The notes: generated by a model from the sequence alone, not told the origin. 64,000 nt of DNA from Bacteroides salyersiae WAL 10018 = DSM 18765 = JCM 12988 (GCF_000381365.1 NZ_KB905469.1:1-64000); one strand, 5' to 3'. Shown: positions 1 through 8,909, counted from the first letter of the stretch. Translations and numbers: made by a program.

Positions 1-120
1 CTATAAGTATTGACGGTTCTAAATTTTAATCTGTCATAACTTAATAAGACAGAATCGTACTACTTGTATTGTTTATCAATATTTCAAAGAACTATGGTTG
101 CTTTGTTTTCAAAAGCGGGT

Positions 121-153
121 GCAAAGGTAAGGGGTTTATTTTAAACTGCCAAA
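121..153 (-). promoter_or_regulatory. Leftward Bacteroides promoter 1 of 3
   Basis: Read on the minus strand there is a TTTG -33 element (150-153), a 20-bp spacer and a TACCTTTGC -7 element (121-129). This fits the Bacteroides sigma-AB consensus (TTTG / TAnnTTTG) exactly. It is the most downstream of three similar promoters firing off the left edge of the window. Confidence 0.7.
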
Positions 154-264
154 TATTTCGGAAGTTTTTTTTCGGGTTGCGGATTTTCTACTCTAAGACT
201 CTCTTGCGAAAGGGAAAGAAAGAACCGACACACCAAACCGACCTTTTTTTTTGCGAACCGGACT

Positions 265-298
265 GCAAAGATAACGAATTTATTGTTTTACTTCCAAA
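265..298 (-). promoter_or_regulatory. Leftward Bacteroides promoter 2 of 3
   Basis: On the minus strand TTTG lies at 295-298 and TATCTTTGC at 265-273, separated by 21 bp. It lies about 144 bp upstream of promoter 1 and shares the GCAnnCCG-like discriminator seen after the other two. Confidence 0.7.
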
Positions 299-392
299 AC
301 TTTCAGGGAGTTTTTTTGTTTAAACCGTTAACTTGGAGAATGCGCTTTCAATATGTCAAAGAAACAGGCTCAGGCTCTTCAGCTAAGCGGAT

Positions 393-424
393 GCAAAAGT
401 AGGCCTTTTTACGATACAAGCAAA
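393..424 (-). promoter_or_regulatory. Leftward Bacteroides promoter 3 of 3
   Basis: On the minus strand TTTG lies at 421-424 and TACTTTTGC at 393-401, separated by 19 bp. Tandem strong promoters of this kind are typical of Bacteroides rRNA operons, so the downstream gene (outside the window) may be a 16S rRNA. That last step is inference. Confidence 0.68.
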
Positions 425-429
425 AGATT

Positions 430-1548
430 TCAATGTTTATTTTTGAATAAAATGAAAATAAATATGTAAGGGGCTGATTATGAAACATGTTGTAGAACAT
501 AAAAACAGAGAAAGGGAAAGGAAGGGAAAAAGGGCTACACATTATAATATATATACGCGCGTGAAAAGGGAAAAATGAAGGAAAAAAGGGGACGATGAAG
601 AAAGAAACGGATTGAAAGGAAGGGAAGGTTTGTGGAAAAGAATCCGTTGCCGCATGGAGAAGCATTTATCATTACACAAGGAGAAAGGGAAAGGAAGGGA
701 GGAAAGAGGGGGATGTAACGGATTAGAAACAAGGGAAGGAAGACTCTACGGGAAAAGGACGGAAACCCGTAGAGGAAGGAAGGGAGACTCGTAGAGGAAC
801 GGGGAGATTCTCTACGGGAAAAAAGAAGAAAAGGCAAGAGGTTGGTAAACAGCACATTAAGAAAGAAGACGGATGTATCTATTTTTCAATAGAGAAAAGG
901 AGCCTTTCAGGATGGAGAAAGGAAGAAGCCTTGTGACAAATATTGACAGGAAGGGGAAATGAAGGCCGGATACAGAAGGGGATAAAAGGAAGGAATGGGA
1001 AAAGAAAGGGAAGGCGTGCTTTTACCGGGAAAATACCATAAAGGAGAAGAAGAGCGGGAGTTTAAGTTGACGAATGGACAAATACGGGCAAAAAGGCTCC
1101 GGAAACAGGAAAGGCCGAATGATTCCGAAAAGAAGACAAAAGGGCATATATCAATCATATAAGGGAGAATTTCAGCAAGAAAAGGGATACGGATAGCCAA
1201 GGACAAGGAATGGATTTTAAGGCCATGTTAAAATCAATTCTCTACGCGCAAGAATACGTATTCCTGCAATCAGGAAATTAATTACTTAGAAGAGAGCAAA
1301 GAATATCAGGAAAAAGAAATTAACTATGTTAAAAAAAGAAAAGGATAGAAGAGGAAGTAAAAGATATGTTGAATGCATTGGAAACAGGTAAGAGAAATTT
1401 AATCTGTTCAAACAAACAAATTATCATCCAACCAACCACAGCCATTCTTCGACCATTTACTTTTGTTAAATCAGATTTATCCCAAAACAAAAGATTTTCG
1501 GCATTGTTGAATAACCAACTTAATATTTATAACCTAAACTTTAAAATT
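430..1548. other. Gene-free, purine-rich stretch
   Basis: No believable coding sequence is seen. From about 490 to 1200 the plus strand is strongly biased to A and G, with runs such as GAAAGGGAAAGGAAGGG, and the open frames there are low-complexity. Inside it CTCTACGGG occurs at 744-752 and 810-818, with its complement CCCGTAGAG at 766-774 and a variant CTCGTAGAG at 788-796, so alternative hairpins can form. A 12-bp palindrome GAATACGTATTC sits at 1252-1263. The frame opening at 1366 upstream of the ferritin is most likely 5' leader. Confidence 0.6.
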
Positions 1549-2061
1549 ATGGCTAAAGAAAGTGTGAAAATCCTGCAAGGTAAGCTCGATGTAAAAAGTT
1601 TAATTGAACAGCTTAATGCTGCATTGTCTGAAGAATGGTTGGCATACTATCAATATTGGGTAGGCGCATTAGTCGTTGAAGGTGCTATGCGTACCGGCGT
1701 ACAAGGTGAATTCGAAGAACATGCCGAAGAAGAACGCCAACACGCACAGTTAATCGCTGATCGTATTATAGAATTGGAAGGAACTCCAGTTCTCGACCCA
1801 AAACAATGGTTCGAATTGGCCAGATGCAAATATGACACCCCAACTCAATTTGATACGGTAAGTTTACTCAATCAGAATGTAGCATCCGAACGTTGTGCAA
1901 TACTTCGTTACCAAGAAATAGCAAAATTCACAGAAGGAAAAGACTATACCACATGTGATATTGCCAAACATATCCTGGCCGAAGAAGAAGACCACGAACA
2001 AGATTTGCAGGATTACTTGAATGACATTGCCAAAATGAGAGAATCTTTTCTTAAGAAATAA
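1549..2061 (+). CDS. Dps-like ferritin (DPSL / thioferritin family)
   Basis: A 170-residue ferritin-like four-helix-bundle protein, expected to oxidise and store iron and protect against oxidative stress in the cytoplasm. Helix 1 carries the metal-binding Glu (LSEEWLAYYQYW) and helix 2 the EEHAEEERQHAQ motif. The second half carries ASERCAILRYQEIA and AEEEDHEQDLQDYL, giving the bacterioferritin-like paired ExxH ligands. Cysteines at ARCKYD and SERCAIL fit the cysteine pair of the DPS-like proteins known from Bacteroides fragilis. The ATG at 1549 is chosen because the frame upstream to 1366 adds 61 residues of non-homologous sequence and the family is about 170 residues long. It stands alone and is followed by a probable terminator. 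Confidence 0.85.
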   Translation: MAKESVKILQGKLDVKSLIEQLNAALSEEWLAYYQYWVGALVVEGAMRTGVQGEFEEHAEEERQHAQLIADRIIELEGTPVLDPKQWFELARCKYDTPTQFDTVSLLNQNVASERCAILRYQEIAKFTEGKDYTTCDIAKHILAEEEDHEQDLQDYLNDIAKMRESFLKK

Positions 2062-2085
2062 GTAGTAGTTTCTTAAAGAGTGGGA

Positions 2086-2127
2086 AAGGGGGAGTAATCT
2101 GCGATAAGACGATTCCCTCTTTTTTTG
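2086..2127 (+). terminator. Probable terminator after the Dps-like ferritin
   Basis: A GGGGGA..AATC arm pairs with GATTCCCTC and is followed by a run of seven T. The stem is imperfect, but its position just after the stop codon supports termination. Confidence 0.55.
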
Positions 2128-2272
2128 CTCTATAATTCCTTAAGTTATCACATTTTTCACTCACCTCACTGTGACAAAACAAAAAACTATGCGACTTATG
2201 GGATAAATATCAACTCAATTATTTATCTTTGTTAGCTTTAATACGAGCTGGCATAAAAAAACTATAAGTACA

Positions 2273-4051
2273 ATGAAAGATTTCTTTAAATTTACGCTTG
2301 CCACAGTTACAGGTATCATACTGTCAAGCATCGTTCTGTTCTTCATCGGCATCATGGTGATTTTCGGAATCGTTTCATCATCCGATACGGAAACAGTCGT
2401 CAAGAAAAACTCAGTGATGATGCTCGATCTTAACGGTACACTGGTAGAACGTACTCAAGAGAGCTTAGAGGGAATATTCTCGGCATTGACAGGAGATGAC
2501 TCCAATGTTTACGGACTCGATGACATTCTATCTTCCATCAAAAAAGCCAAAGAAAACGAAAACATCAAAGGCATTTATATACAGGCTTCCAGTCTGAGTT
2601 CCTCTTATGCGTCCCTGCAAGCTATTCGTAATGCCTTGAATGATTTTAAAGAAAGTGGCAAATTCATTGTCGCATATAGTGACGGATACACACAAGGTCT
2701 TTATTATCTCTCAAGTGTAGCAGACAAAGTACTGCTCAATCCGAAAGGAATGATTGAGTGGCGAGGCATCGCATCTGCACCGATTTTTTACAAAGATTTA
2801 CTTCAGAAAGTCGGCATTGAAATGCAAATATTCAAAGTAGGTACCTACAAATCGGCAGTCGAACCTTTCATCGCTACGGAAATGAGCCCCGCTAACCGCG
2901 AACAAGTTACCGAATTCATCGGTTCTATTTGGGGACAAGTAGTGGACGGGGTTTCAGCTTCACGCCACATTTCACCGGATTCACTGAATGCTTATGCTGA
3001 CCGGATGCTCATGTTCTATCCTGCGGAAGAGAGCGTAAGTTGCAGACTGGCAGACACCTTGATCTACAAAAACAATGTACGTGACTATCTAAAACAACTG
3101 GTTGACATCGATAAAGACGACCGTCTGCCTATTCTCGGTCTGAGCGATATGATCAATGTGAAAAAGAATGTGCCGAAAGACAAAAGCGGCAATATCGTAG
3201 CCATCTATTACGCATCAGGTGAAATAACAGATCAGGGAGGTTCGGCCACTTCTGAAGATGGAATTGTCGGTAATAAAGTTATCCGCGATTTACGTAAGTT
3301 GAAAGAAGATAAAGATGTCAAAGCAGTTGTATTGCGTGTAAATTCTCCGGGTGGAAGTGCTTTTGCTTCCGAACAGATCTGGCATGCCGTAAAAGAACTG
3401 AAAGCAGAAAAACCGGTTATCGTTTCAATGGGTGACTACGCAGCATCGGGCGGTTATTACATCTCATGCATAGCCGATACAATCGTAGCAGAACCGACTA
3501 CTCTTACCGGTTCCATCGGCATTTTCGGCATGATCCCCAATGTAAAAGAACTTACTGATAAAGTAGGATTGACTTATGATGTGGTAAAAACAAATAAATT
3601 TGCAGATTTCGGCAACATCATGCGCCCGTTCAACAATGATGAAAAAGCATTAATGCAGATGATGATTACGCAAGGATACGATACATTTGTTACCCGTTGT
3701 GCCGAAGGGCGTCACATGACTAAAGAAGCAATCGAAAAAATAGCCGAAGGCCGTGTATGGACCGGTGAAACAGCCAAAGAATTAGGGTTGGTAGATGAAC
3801 TGGGCGGTATTGACAAAGCACTCGACATTGCAGTTAAGAAAGCTGATCTGGAAGGATATACAGTTGTGGCTTATCCAGCCAAAAAAGACCTTTTCTCTTC
3901 TTTGTTAGACACCCAACCAACAAGCTATGTAGAATCTCAACTTCTGAAAAGCAAATTAGGAGATTATTATAAAGACTTCAGTTTATTGAAGAATTTAAGC
4001 GAACGCTCCATGATACAGGCACGCGTTCCATTCGAACTGAATATTAAGTAA
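2273..4051 (+). CDS. sppA: Signal peptide peptidase SppA, 67K type
   Basis: A 592-residue membrane-anchored serine protease of the tandem-domain (E. coli-like) SppA class, which digests cleaved signal peptides in the envelope. One transmembrane segment lies at residues 8-34. The N-terminal domain carries the catalytic Lys193 in TYKSAVEPF, and the C-terminal domain carries the nucleophile Ser392 in YAASGGYY, the usual split Lys/Ser dyad. VNSPGGSAFASEQIW matches the S49 peptidase fold. A promoter-like TATCTTTG is at 2224-2231. lpxK follows after 10 bases and the next two genes are also co-directional, so an operon through thiL is likely. Length is normal and the gene looks intact. Confidence 0.95.
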   Translation: MKDFFKFTLATVTGIILSSIVLFFIGIMVIFGIVSSSDTETVVKKNSVMMLDLNGTLVERTQESLEGIFSALTGDDSNVYGLDDILSSIKKAKENENIKGIYIQASSLSSSYASLQAIRNALNDFKESGKFIVAYSDGYTQGLYYLSSVADKVLLNPKGMIEWRGIASAPIFYKDLLQKVGIEMQIFKVGTYKSAVEPFIATEMSPANREQVTEFIGSIWGQVVDGVSASRHISPDSLNAYADRMLMFYPAEESVSCRLADTLIYKNNVRDYLKQLVDIDKDDRLPILGLSDMINVKKNVPKDKSGNIVAIYYASGEITDQGGSATSEDGIVGNKVIRDLRKLKEDKDVKAVVLRVNSPGGSAFASEQIWHAVKELKAEKPVIVSMGDYAASGGYYISCIADTIVAEPTTLTGSIGIFGMIPNVKELTDKVGLTYDVVKTNKFADFGNIMRPFNNDEKALMQMMITQGYDTFVTRCAEGRHMTKEAIEKIAEGRVWTGETAKELGLVDELGGIDKALDIAVKKADLEGYTVVAYPAKKDLFSSLLDTQPTSYVESQLLKSKLGDYYKDFSLLKNLSERSMIQARVPFELNIK

Positions 4052-4061
4052 ACTTTTCTGC

Positions 4062-5192
4062 ATGGAAGAAAATTTTATCAAGATACATAAATGGCTATAC
4101 CCTATTTCATTCCTTTATGGAATAGGGGTTACCTTAAGAAACAAACTCTTTGACTGGGGATATCTCCGGTCAAAGAGTTTTAACGTTCCTGTCATCTGTA
4201 TCGGCAACATTGCCGTAGGAGGAACCGGTAAAACGCCACACACCGAGTATCTGATAAAATTACTTCGTCATAAATTTCAGGTTGCCGTATTGAGCCGGGG
4301 ATACAAACGCCATACAAAAGGCTACATATTATCTACCGGCGAAAGTAATGCACGCAATATAGGCGATGAACCTTACCAAATAAAATCAAAATTCTCCGAT
4401 ATCCGGGTGGCCGTGGACGAAAATCGCTGTCATGGCATCGAACAACTTTGCAAATTGAATAATCCTCCGGTAGAAGTTGTTCTGCTTGATGACGCATTTC
4501 AACACCGCTATGTTAAAGCCGGTCTCAACATCCTCCTGACAGATTATCACCGTCTGTTCTGTGATGATGCATTATTGCCAGCAGGGTTGCTTCGTGAATC
4601 CGTACATGGGAAAAATCGTGCACAAATTGTCATTGTCACCAAATGCCCTCCGGACATAAAACCGATAGATTTCAATATTATTACAAAAAGGCTGAACCTA
4701 TTTCCTTATCAGATGTTATTTTTTTCTGCTTTCCGCTATGGAAACCTACAGCCGGCATTTCCGGAAATAGCAGGAAAAACAGAAAGAAAACTATCCACTT
4801 TGCAAGCAGACGAACAGGTGCTACTGCTCACAGGAATTGCTTCTCCTGCCCCTATTATGCAAGAGTTGGAGAAATATACATCGCATATAGACTTGTTGGC
4901 ATTCGACGATCATCATAATTTCAGTCAACGCGATATACAGTCCATCAGGGAGCGGTTCAAAAAACTAAAGGGAGAACAACGCTTGATCATCACCACCGAA
5001 AAGGATGCCACCCGTCTGGTACATCATCCGGTGATGGATAGAGAACTAAAAAAATATATTTACATTCTTCCCATTGAAGTAGAAATATTACAGAATCAAC
5101 AAGATATTTTTAACCAACACATTATTGGCTATGTTAGAGAAAATACAAGAGACGGCAGCTTTTCTGAAAGGAAAGATGCACACAAGTCCTGA
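4062..5192 (+). CDS. lpxK: Tetraacyldisaccharide 4'-kinase LpxK
   Basis: A 376-residue inner-membrane kinase that phosphorylates the 4' position of the lipid A precursor. It has a hydrophobic N-terminus (about residues 10-30), a P-loop VGGTGKTPH at 52-60 and the family motif LLDDAFQHR. The length fits LpxK. It lies 10 bases after sppA, and its 3' end overlaps the next gene in another frame by 62 bases (5131-5192). Such an overlap suggests translational coupling, or a 3' extension of lpxK in this lineage. The last 25 or so residues are coded inside the overlap and are unlikely to be catalytic. Confidence 0.95.
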   Translation: MEENFIKIHKWLYPISFLYGIGVTLRNKLFDWGYLRSKSFNVPVICIGNIAVGGTGKTPHTEYLIKLLRHKFQVAVLSRGYKRHTKGYILSTGESNARNIGDEPYQIKSKFSDIRVAVDENRCHGIEQLCKLNNPPVEVVLLDDAFQHRYVKAGLNILLTDYHRLFCDDALLPAGLLRESVHGKNRAQIVIVTKCPPDIKPIDFNIITKRLNLFPYQMLFFSAFRYGNLQPAFPEIAGKTERKLSTLQADEQVLLLTGIASPAPIMQELEKYTSHIDLLAFDDHHNFSQRDIQSIRERFKKLKGEQRLIITTEKDATRLVHHPVMDRELKKYIYILPIEVEILQNQQDIFNQHIIGYVRENTRDGSFSERKDAHKS

Positions 5193-5940
5193 AACGGCGA
5201 TCATTCTGGGTACCGGACTTGGCAGCCTGGCAAATGAAATTACCGAGAAGTATGAAATAAAGTACGAAGACATCCCCAACTTCCCTGTATCAACCGTTGA
5301 AGGACATAGCGGGAAACTTATTTTCGGTAAATTGGGTAATAAAGACATTATGGCAATGCAGGGACGTTTTCACTATTACGAAGGTTATTCCATGCAAGAA
5401 GTAACCTTCCCGGTGCGCGTCATGCGCGAATTGGGCATTAAAACATTATTCGTATCCAATGCCAGTGGTGGCACCAATCCCGATTTCGAAATAGGCGACC
5501 TGATGATTATTACCGACCATATCAACTATTTCCCCGAACATCCGCTTCGTGGAAAGAACATCCCATACGGTCCGCGTTTTCCGGACATGAGCGAGGCATA
5601 CAACAAGGAGCTGATTCGTAAAGCGAAAGAGATAGCCAAAGAGAAAGGAATAAAAGTACAGCAAGGAGTTTATATAGGCACACAAGGACCAACATTCGAA
5701 ACCCCTTCCGAATATAAGCTGTTCCACATTCTTGGGGCGGATGCCGTAGGCATGTCTACAGTACCCGAAGTAATTGTAGCCAATCATTGTGGAATTAAGG
5801 TATTCGGAATCTCGGTTGTAACCGATTTGGGAGTAGAAGGGAAAATTGTAGAAGTATCACATGAGGAAGTCCAAAAAGCGGCCGACGCTGCTCAACCCAA
5901 AATGACTACCATCATGCGTGAACTTATCAATCGTGCCTAA
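5131..5940 (+). CDS. Purine-nucleoside phosphorylase (trimeric PNP-I)
   Basis: A 269-residue cytosolic enzyme of purine salvage that cleaves purine nucleosides with phosphate. Motifs of the trimeric PNP/MTAP family are in order: ILGTGLG (25-31), GHSGKL (58-63), RFHYYEGY (79-86), SNASGGTNPDFEIGDLMIITDHIN, TQGPTFETPSEY and GMSTVPEVIVANHCG. The ATG at 5131 (MLEKIQETAAF) is preferred over the in-frame TTG at 5125. The residue after SVV-T is Asp (SVVTDLG), where 6-oxopurine-specific PNPs have Asn, so adenosine or methylthioadenosine activity is possible (inference). It overlaps the lpxK 3' end and precedes thiL by 40 bases. Confidence 0.92.
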   Translation: MLEKIQETAAFLKGKMHTSPETAIILGTGLGSLANEITEKYEIKYEDIPNFPVSTVEGHSGKLIFGKLGNKDIMAMQGRFHYYEGYSMQEVTFPVRVMRELGIKTLFVSNASGGTNPDFEIGDLMIITDHINYFPEHPLRGKNIPYGPRFPDMSEAYNKELIRKAKEIAKEKGIKVQQGVYIGTQGPTFETPSEYKLFHILGADAVGMSTVPEVIVANHCGIKVFGISVVTDLGVEGKIVEVSHEEVQKAADAAQPKMTTIMRELINRA

Positions 5941-5980
5941 TCCGTTCAAATCGGAAGGATCTTATCATTAATTAGATTTT

Positions 5981-7012
5981 ATGAGAACAGAAATAGCAAC
6001 CCTTGGCGAGTTCGGCCTCATCAAGCATCTCACTGAGGGAATCAAATTAGAAAATGAATCAAGCAAATATGGAATAGGCGACGATGCTGCCGTCCTCTCC
6101 TACCCTTCGGAAAAGCAAGTACTGGTGACAACCGACTTGCTTATGGAAGGTGTACACTTTGACTTGACTTACATGCCCTTAAAGCATTTGGGATATAAAT
6201 CCGCCATTGTCAACTTCTCCGATATCTACGCGATGAACGGAACACCAAAGCAGATTACCGTCTCACTTGCCCTATCCAAACGCTTCAGCGTGGAAGACAT
6301 GGATGAGTTTTATGCCGGGCTCCGCCTGGCATGCCAGCAATATCACGTTGACATTGTAGGTGGAGATACCACTTCTTCTCTAACGGGCTTTGCCATCAGC
6401 ATCACCTGTATCGGAGAAGCGGATAAAGATAAAGTCGTCTACCGCAACGGTGCAAAGGAAACAGATCTAATCTGCGTCAGTGGTGATTTAGGTGCCGCCT
6501 ACATGGGTCTGCAATTATTGGAACGCGAAAAAGCAGTATTCAAAGGCGAACAAGATGCGCAACCGGATTTCTCCGGCAAAGAATATCTGTTGGAGCGACA
6601 ACTCAAACCCGAAGCTCGTAAAGACATTATTGAAAAGTTAGCTGCCGCCAATATTACCCCCACCTCCATGATGGACATCTCCGATGGATTATCTTCCGAG
6701 TTGTTACACATCTGTTCTCAAAGCAATGCCGGTTGTCGTGTTTACGAAGAACATATACCTATAGATTATCAGACAGCTGTTATGGCAGAGGAATTCAATA
6801 TGAACCTCACAACCTGTGCAATGAACGGCGGTGAGGATTATGAGTTACTCTTTACCGTTCCTATTGCCGATCACGAAAAAATATCCGAAATGGAAGGAGT
6901 ACGCCTAATTGGACATATCACCAAACCCGAATTAGGTTGTGCTCTAATAACACGAGACGGACAAGAATTCGAATTGAAAGCACAAGGTTGGAATCCTTTA
7001 TTACAGAAATAG
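5981..7012 (+). CDS. thiL: Thiamine-monophosphate kinase ThiL
   Basis: A 343-residue ATP-dependent kinase that makes thiamine pyrophosphate from thiamine monophosphate in the cytosol. The metal-binding GIGDDAAVL is at residues 31-39. TTDLLMEGVHFD, the GGDTTSS loop, the MMDISDGLSSEL segment and the NGGEDYELLFTV motif follow in the order of the PurM/ThiL superfamily. Full length and intact. It lies 40 bases downstream of the purine-nucleoside phosphorylase and probably closes the sppA-lpxK-pnp-thiL cluster. Confidence 0.95.
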   Translation: MRTEIATLGEFGLIKHLTEGIKLENESSKYGIGDDAAVLSYPSEKQVLVTTDLLMEGVHFDLTYMPLKHLGYKSAIVNFSDIYAMNGTPKQITVSLALSKRFSVEDMDEFYAGLRLACQQYHVDIVGGDTTSSLTGFAISITCIGEADKDKVVYRNGAKETDLICVSGDLGAAYMGLQLLEREKAVFKGEQDAQPDFSGKEYLLERQLKPEARKDIIEKLAAANITPTSMMDISDGLSSELLHICSQSNAGCRVYEEHIPIDYQTAVMAEEFNMNLTTCAMNGGEDYELLFTVPIADHEKISEMEGVRLIGHITKPELGCALITRDGQEFELKAQGWNPLLQK

Positions 7013-7226
7013 TATTTTTTATTTCACCGATTCCAGAAATACGTATTTTAAATATTTTAAGATACGTATTTCTTATATATAAAAGGCTGTATTTAACATT
7101 CCACCAAAGACAACTAATAAATCCTCTCCTCCTTTCTATTTAATTAAAATAAAAATATTTTTCATCTTGTATATTGCTGATAATAAACCAGGTAATTAGA
7201 TATCAATGATTTTTATTTCACTATTT

Positions 7227-7258
7227 CTTGCAGAATAAAAAAACTTTCACTACCTTTG
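7227..7258 (+). promoter_or_regulatory. Promoter of tRNA-Phe
   Basis: CTTG at 7227-7230 and TACCTTTG at 7251-7258 are separated by 20 bp, matching the Bacteroides -33/-7 consensus. They place the start about 14-20 bases before the tRNA. Confidence 0.65.
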
Positions 7259-7278
7259 CATTCGCAAAATAAAAGAAA

Positions 7279-7351
7279 GGTGCCATAGCTCAGTTGGTAG
7301 AGCAAAGGACTGAAAATCCTTGTGTCCCCGGTTCGATTCCTGGTGGCACCA
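7279..7351 (+). tRNA. tRNA-Phe (GAA)
   Basis: A 73-base tRNA without encoded CCA. The acceptor arm GGTGCCA (7279-7285) pairs with TGGCACC (7344-7350), the discriminator is A7351, and the anticodon GAA is at 7312-7314 in the loop CTGAAAA. The T-arm has GGTTCGATTCC. The last 12 bases plus one form the 13-bp core repeated at 19767-19779, so this is the attachment site of the element that follows, and the tRNA stays intact. Confidence 0.97.
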
Positions 7352-7352
7352 C
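7340..7352 (+). repeat. Attachment core at the tRNA end
   Basis: CTGGTGGCACCAC comprises the last 12 bases of tRNA-Phe plus one base. An identical copy is at 19767-19779. Confidence 0.85.
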
Positions 7353-7375
7353 TTTTAAGAAAAGAAAAACGATGT

Positions 7376-7410
7376 AAATCCTTGAATTTCAAAGAAGTTC
7401 AAGGATTTTT
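7376..7410 (+). terminator. Terminator at the left end of the element
   Basis: Perfect 11-bp stem AAATCCTTGAA (7376-7386) / TTCAAGGATTT (7398-7408) followed by T residues. It lies inside the element and now serves the tRNA-Phe transcript. Confidence 0.75.
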
Positions 7411-7516
7411 CATTTCCAAGAATAGGCAAAATAAGTGGGATTAAAGCAAACTGTACGTCCTTATTCGGGGGACGGTTTTAGAAAGCCCTGAATGTTCCAC
7501 TACGCAATAGTTACTT

Positions 7517-7548
7517 CACTATTTTACAGCACGTTGCACTACTTTACA
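7517..7548 (+). repeat. Direct repeats CACTAYTTTACA (possible integrase arm sites)
   Basis: CACTATTTTACA (7517-7528) and CACTACTTTACA (7537-7548) are spaced exactly 20 bp apart between the attachment core and the integrase gene. This is where arm-type integrase sites lie in related elements. Their function is inferred from position only. Confidence 0.4.
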
Positions 7549-7602
7549 TAACAGAGTCCTCAGTTCGATTTCCTAACTTTGTATCATTAAAAATTGAGCA
7601 GT

Positions 7603-8817
7603 ATGGAAAGAAAAAGATTCAGCGTGTTGTTCTTCATCAAGCGTAGCAAACTGTTAAAAAATGGGGAAGCACCCGTGCGTGTGCGTGTCACTTATGACCG
7701 CTTATATGTGGAACTTTAACTAAAACGAAGTGTCAAAGTCCCACTCTGGTTGCAGGAAAAAGAGAAATAGACAGGCAAAGATCGAAATTCTGTAGAACTT
7801 AATCATTACATTGATACCCTGCGTGTGAAATTCTATCAGATTTACCAAGACTTGGAACTGGAGGGAAAGATTATCTCCGCACGTGCCATAGTGAACCGCT
7901 ATCAGGGAAAGGATGAAACTTTCAAGACATTATATAATGTATTCAAGGAGCATAACGACAACTGCCGGAAGCTAATCGGAACGTGTTATGCCGACATTAC
8001 CGTAAGACGTTATGATAATTGCCTAAAATATCTCATGGAACTGGTAAAACGGAATTATAAGGTGGATGATATGCTGTTGCGTGAAGTGAACGGAGAACTG
8101 GTGCGCAAATTCGACCTGTACCTAAAGGCAGAAAAACATTGCGCACAGAACACCGTTATCCGGTACATGAAATGCTTCAAGAAAGTGATAAACCTTGCCA
8201 TTGCCAACGAATGGCTGGCGAAGAACCCGTTTGCCGGAATCAAGTTTCACGAGGTGGAAGTAAACAAACAGTTCCTTAGCCAAACTGAAATTAATAAGAT
8301 ATGGCAGAAAGAATTTAAGATAGAACGGCTGGAACTGGTACGAGATGTATTTATCTTCTGTGTGTACACTGGACTGGCGTTTATAGACGTATATAATTTA
8401 CGTCCCGAACATATTTCAGAGGATAGCAACGGTAATTTGTGGATAGTGAAAGCCCGTGAAAAGACAAACAATCTTTGTAATATTCCACTTTTGAACATTC
8501 CGAAACAGATACTTGAAAAATACAAGGACAATCCGTATTGCCTTGATAAAGGTGTTATGTTGCCTGTTCCTTGCAATCAGAAGATGAACAGTTATTTGAA
8601 AGAAATTGCTGACCTGTGCGGAATTAGAAAAAATCTGACCACGCACACCGCCCGGTACAGCTTTGCAAGCGTCATCGCACTGGCTAACAATGTATCACTT
8701 CCGAATGTGTCTAAAATGTTGGGGCATTCGTCTACGAGAATGACACAGCATTATGCCAAAGTATTAGACCAAAGCATTTTGAAAGATATGAAAGAGGTTG
8801 AAAAACTTCTTTCTTGA
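7603..8817 (+). pseudogene. Tyrosine integrase with two in-frame stops
   Basis: Read through, this is a 404-codon tyrosine recombinase starting MERKRFSVLFFIKRSK. A TAA at 7717-7719 and a TAG at 7768-7770 interrupt one continuous frame, so these are nonsense changes and not frameshifts. The part after 7825 keeps the SAM-like core-binding region and the catalytic domain: HTARYSF (His and Arg at residues 274 and 277 of the open 330-residue part), LGHSS (His301) and Tyr310 in TQHYAKV. The box I Arg position reads TGLAFID, without Arg, as in Bacteroides CTnDOT-type integrases. Without suppression only a short N-terminal peptide or an internal restart without the arm-binding domain can be made. A promoter-like TAACTTTG is at 7574-7581. 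Confidence 0.88.
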
Positions 8818-8909
8818 TAAAAAGCAATCAGTCCTGCGATCTTGTTTTATTGAAAGCAAGATTACAGGATTGATTAAATATCCTTTTTAAATCTATATAT
8901 AAAGAACAT

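Noticed and set aside
69..323. 84-codon plus-strand frame near the left edge
   Set aside because: Low-complexity, Phe/Lys-rich, no ribosome-binding context, and it overlaps two of the leftward promoters.
348..1206. Several minus-strand frames of 99-106 codons
   Set aside because: They are Phe/Ser/Pro-rich translations of a polypurine strand, overlap each other and match no family.
1366..1548. N-terminal extension of the ferritin-like frame
   Set aside because: The added 61 residues have no ferritin features; the ATG at 1549 gives the normal family length.
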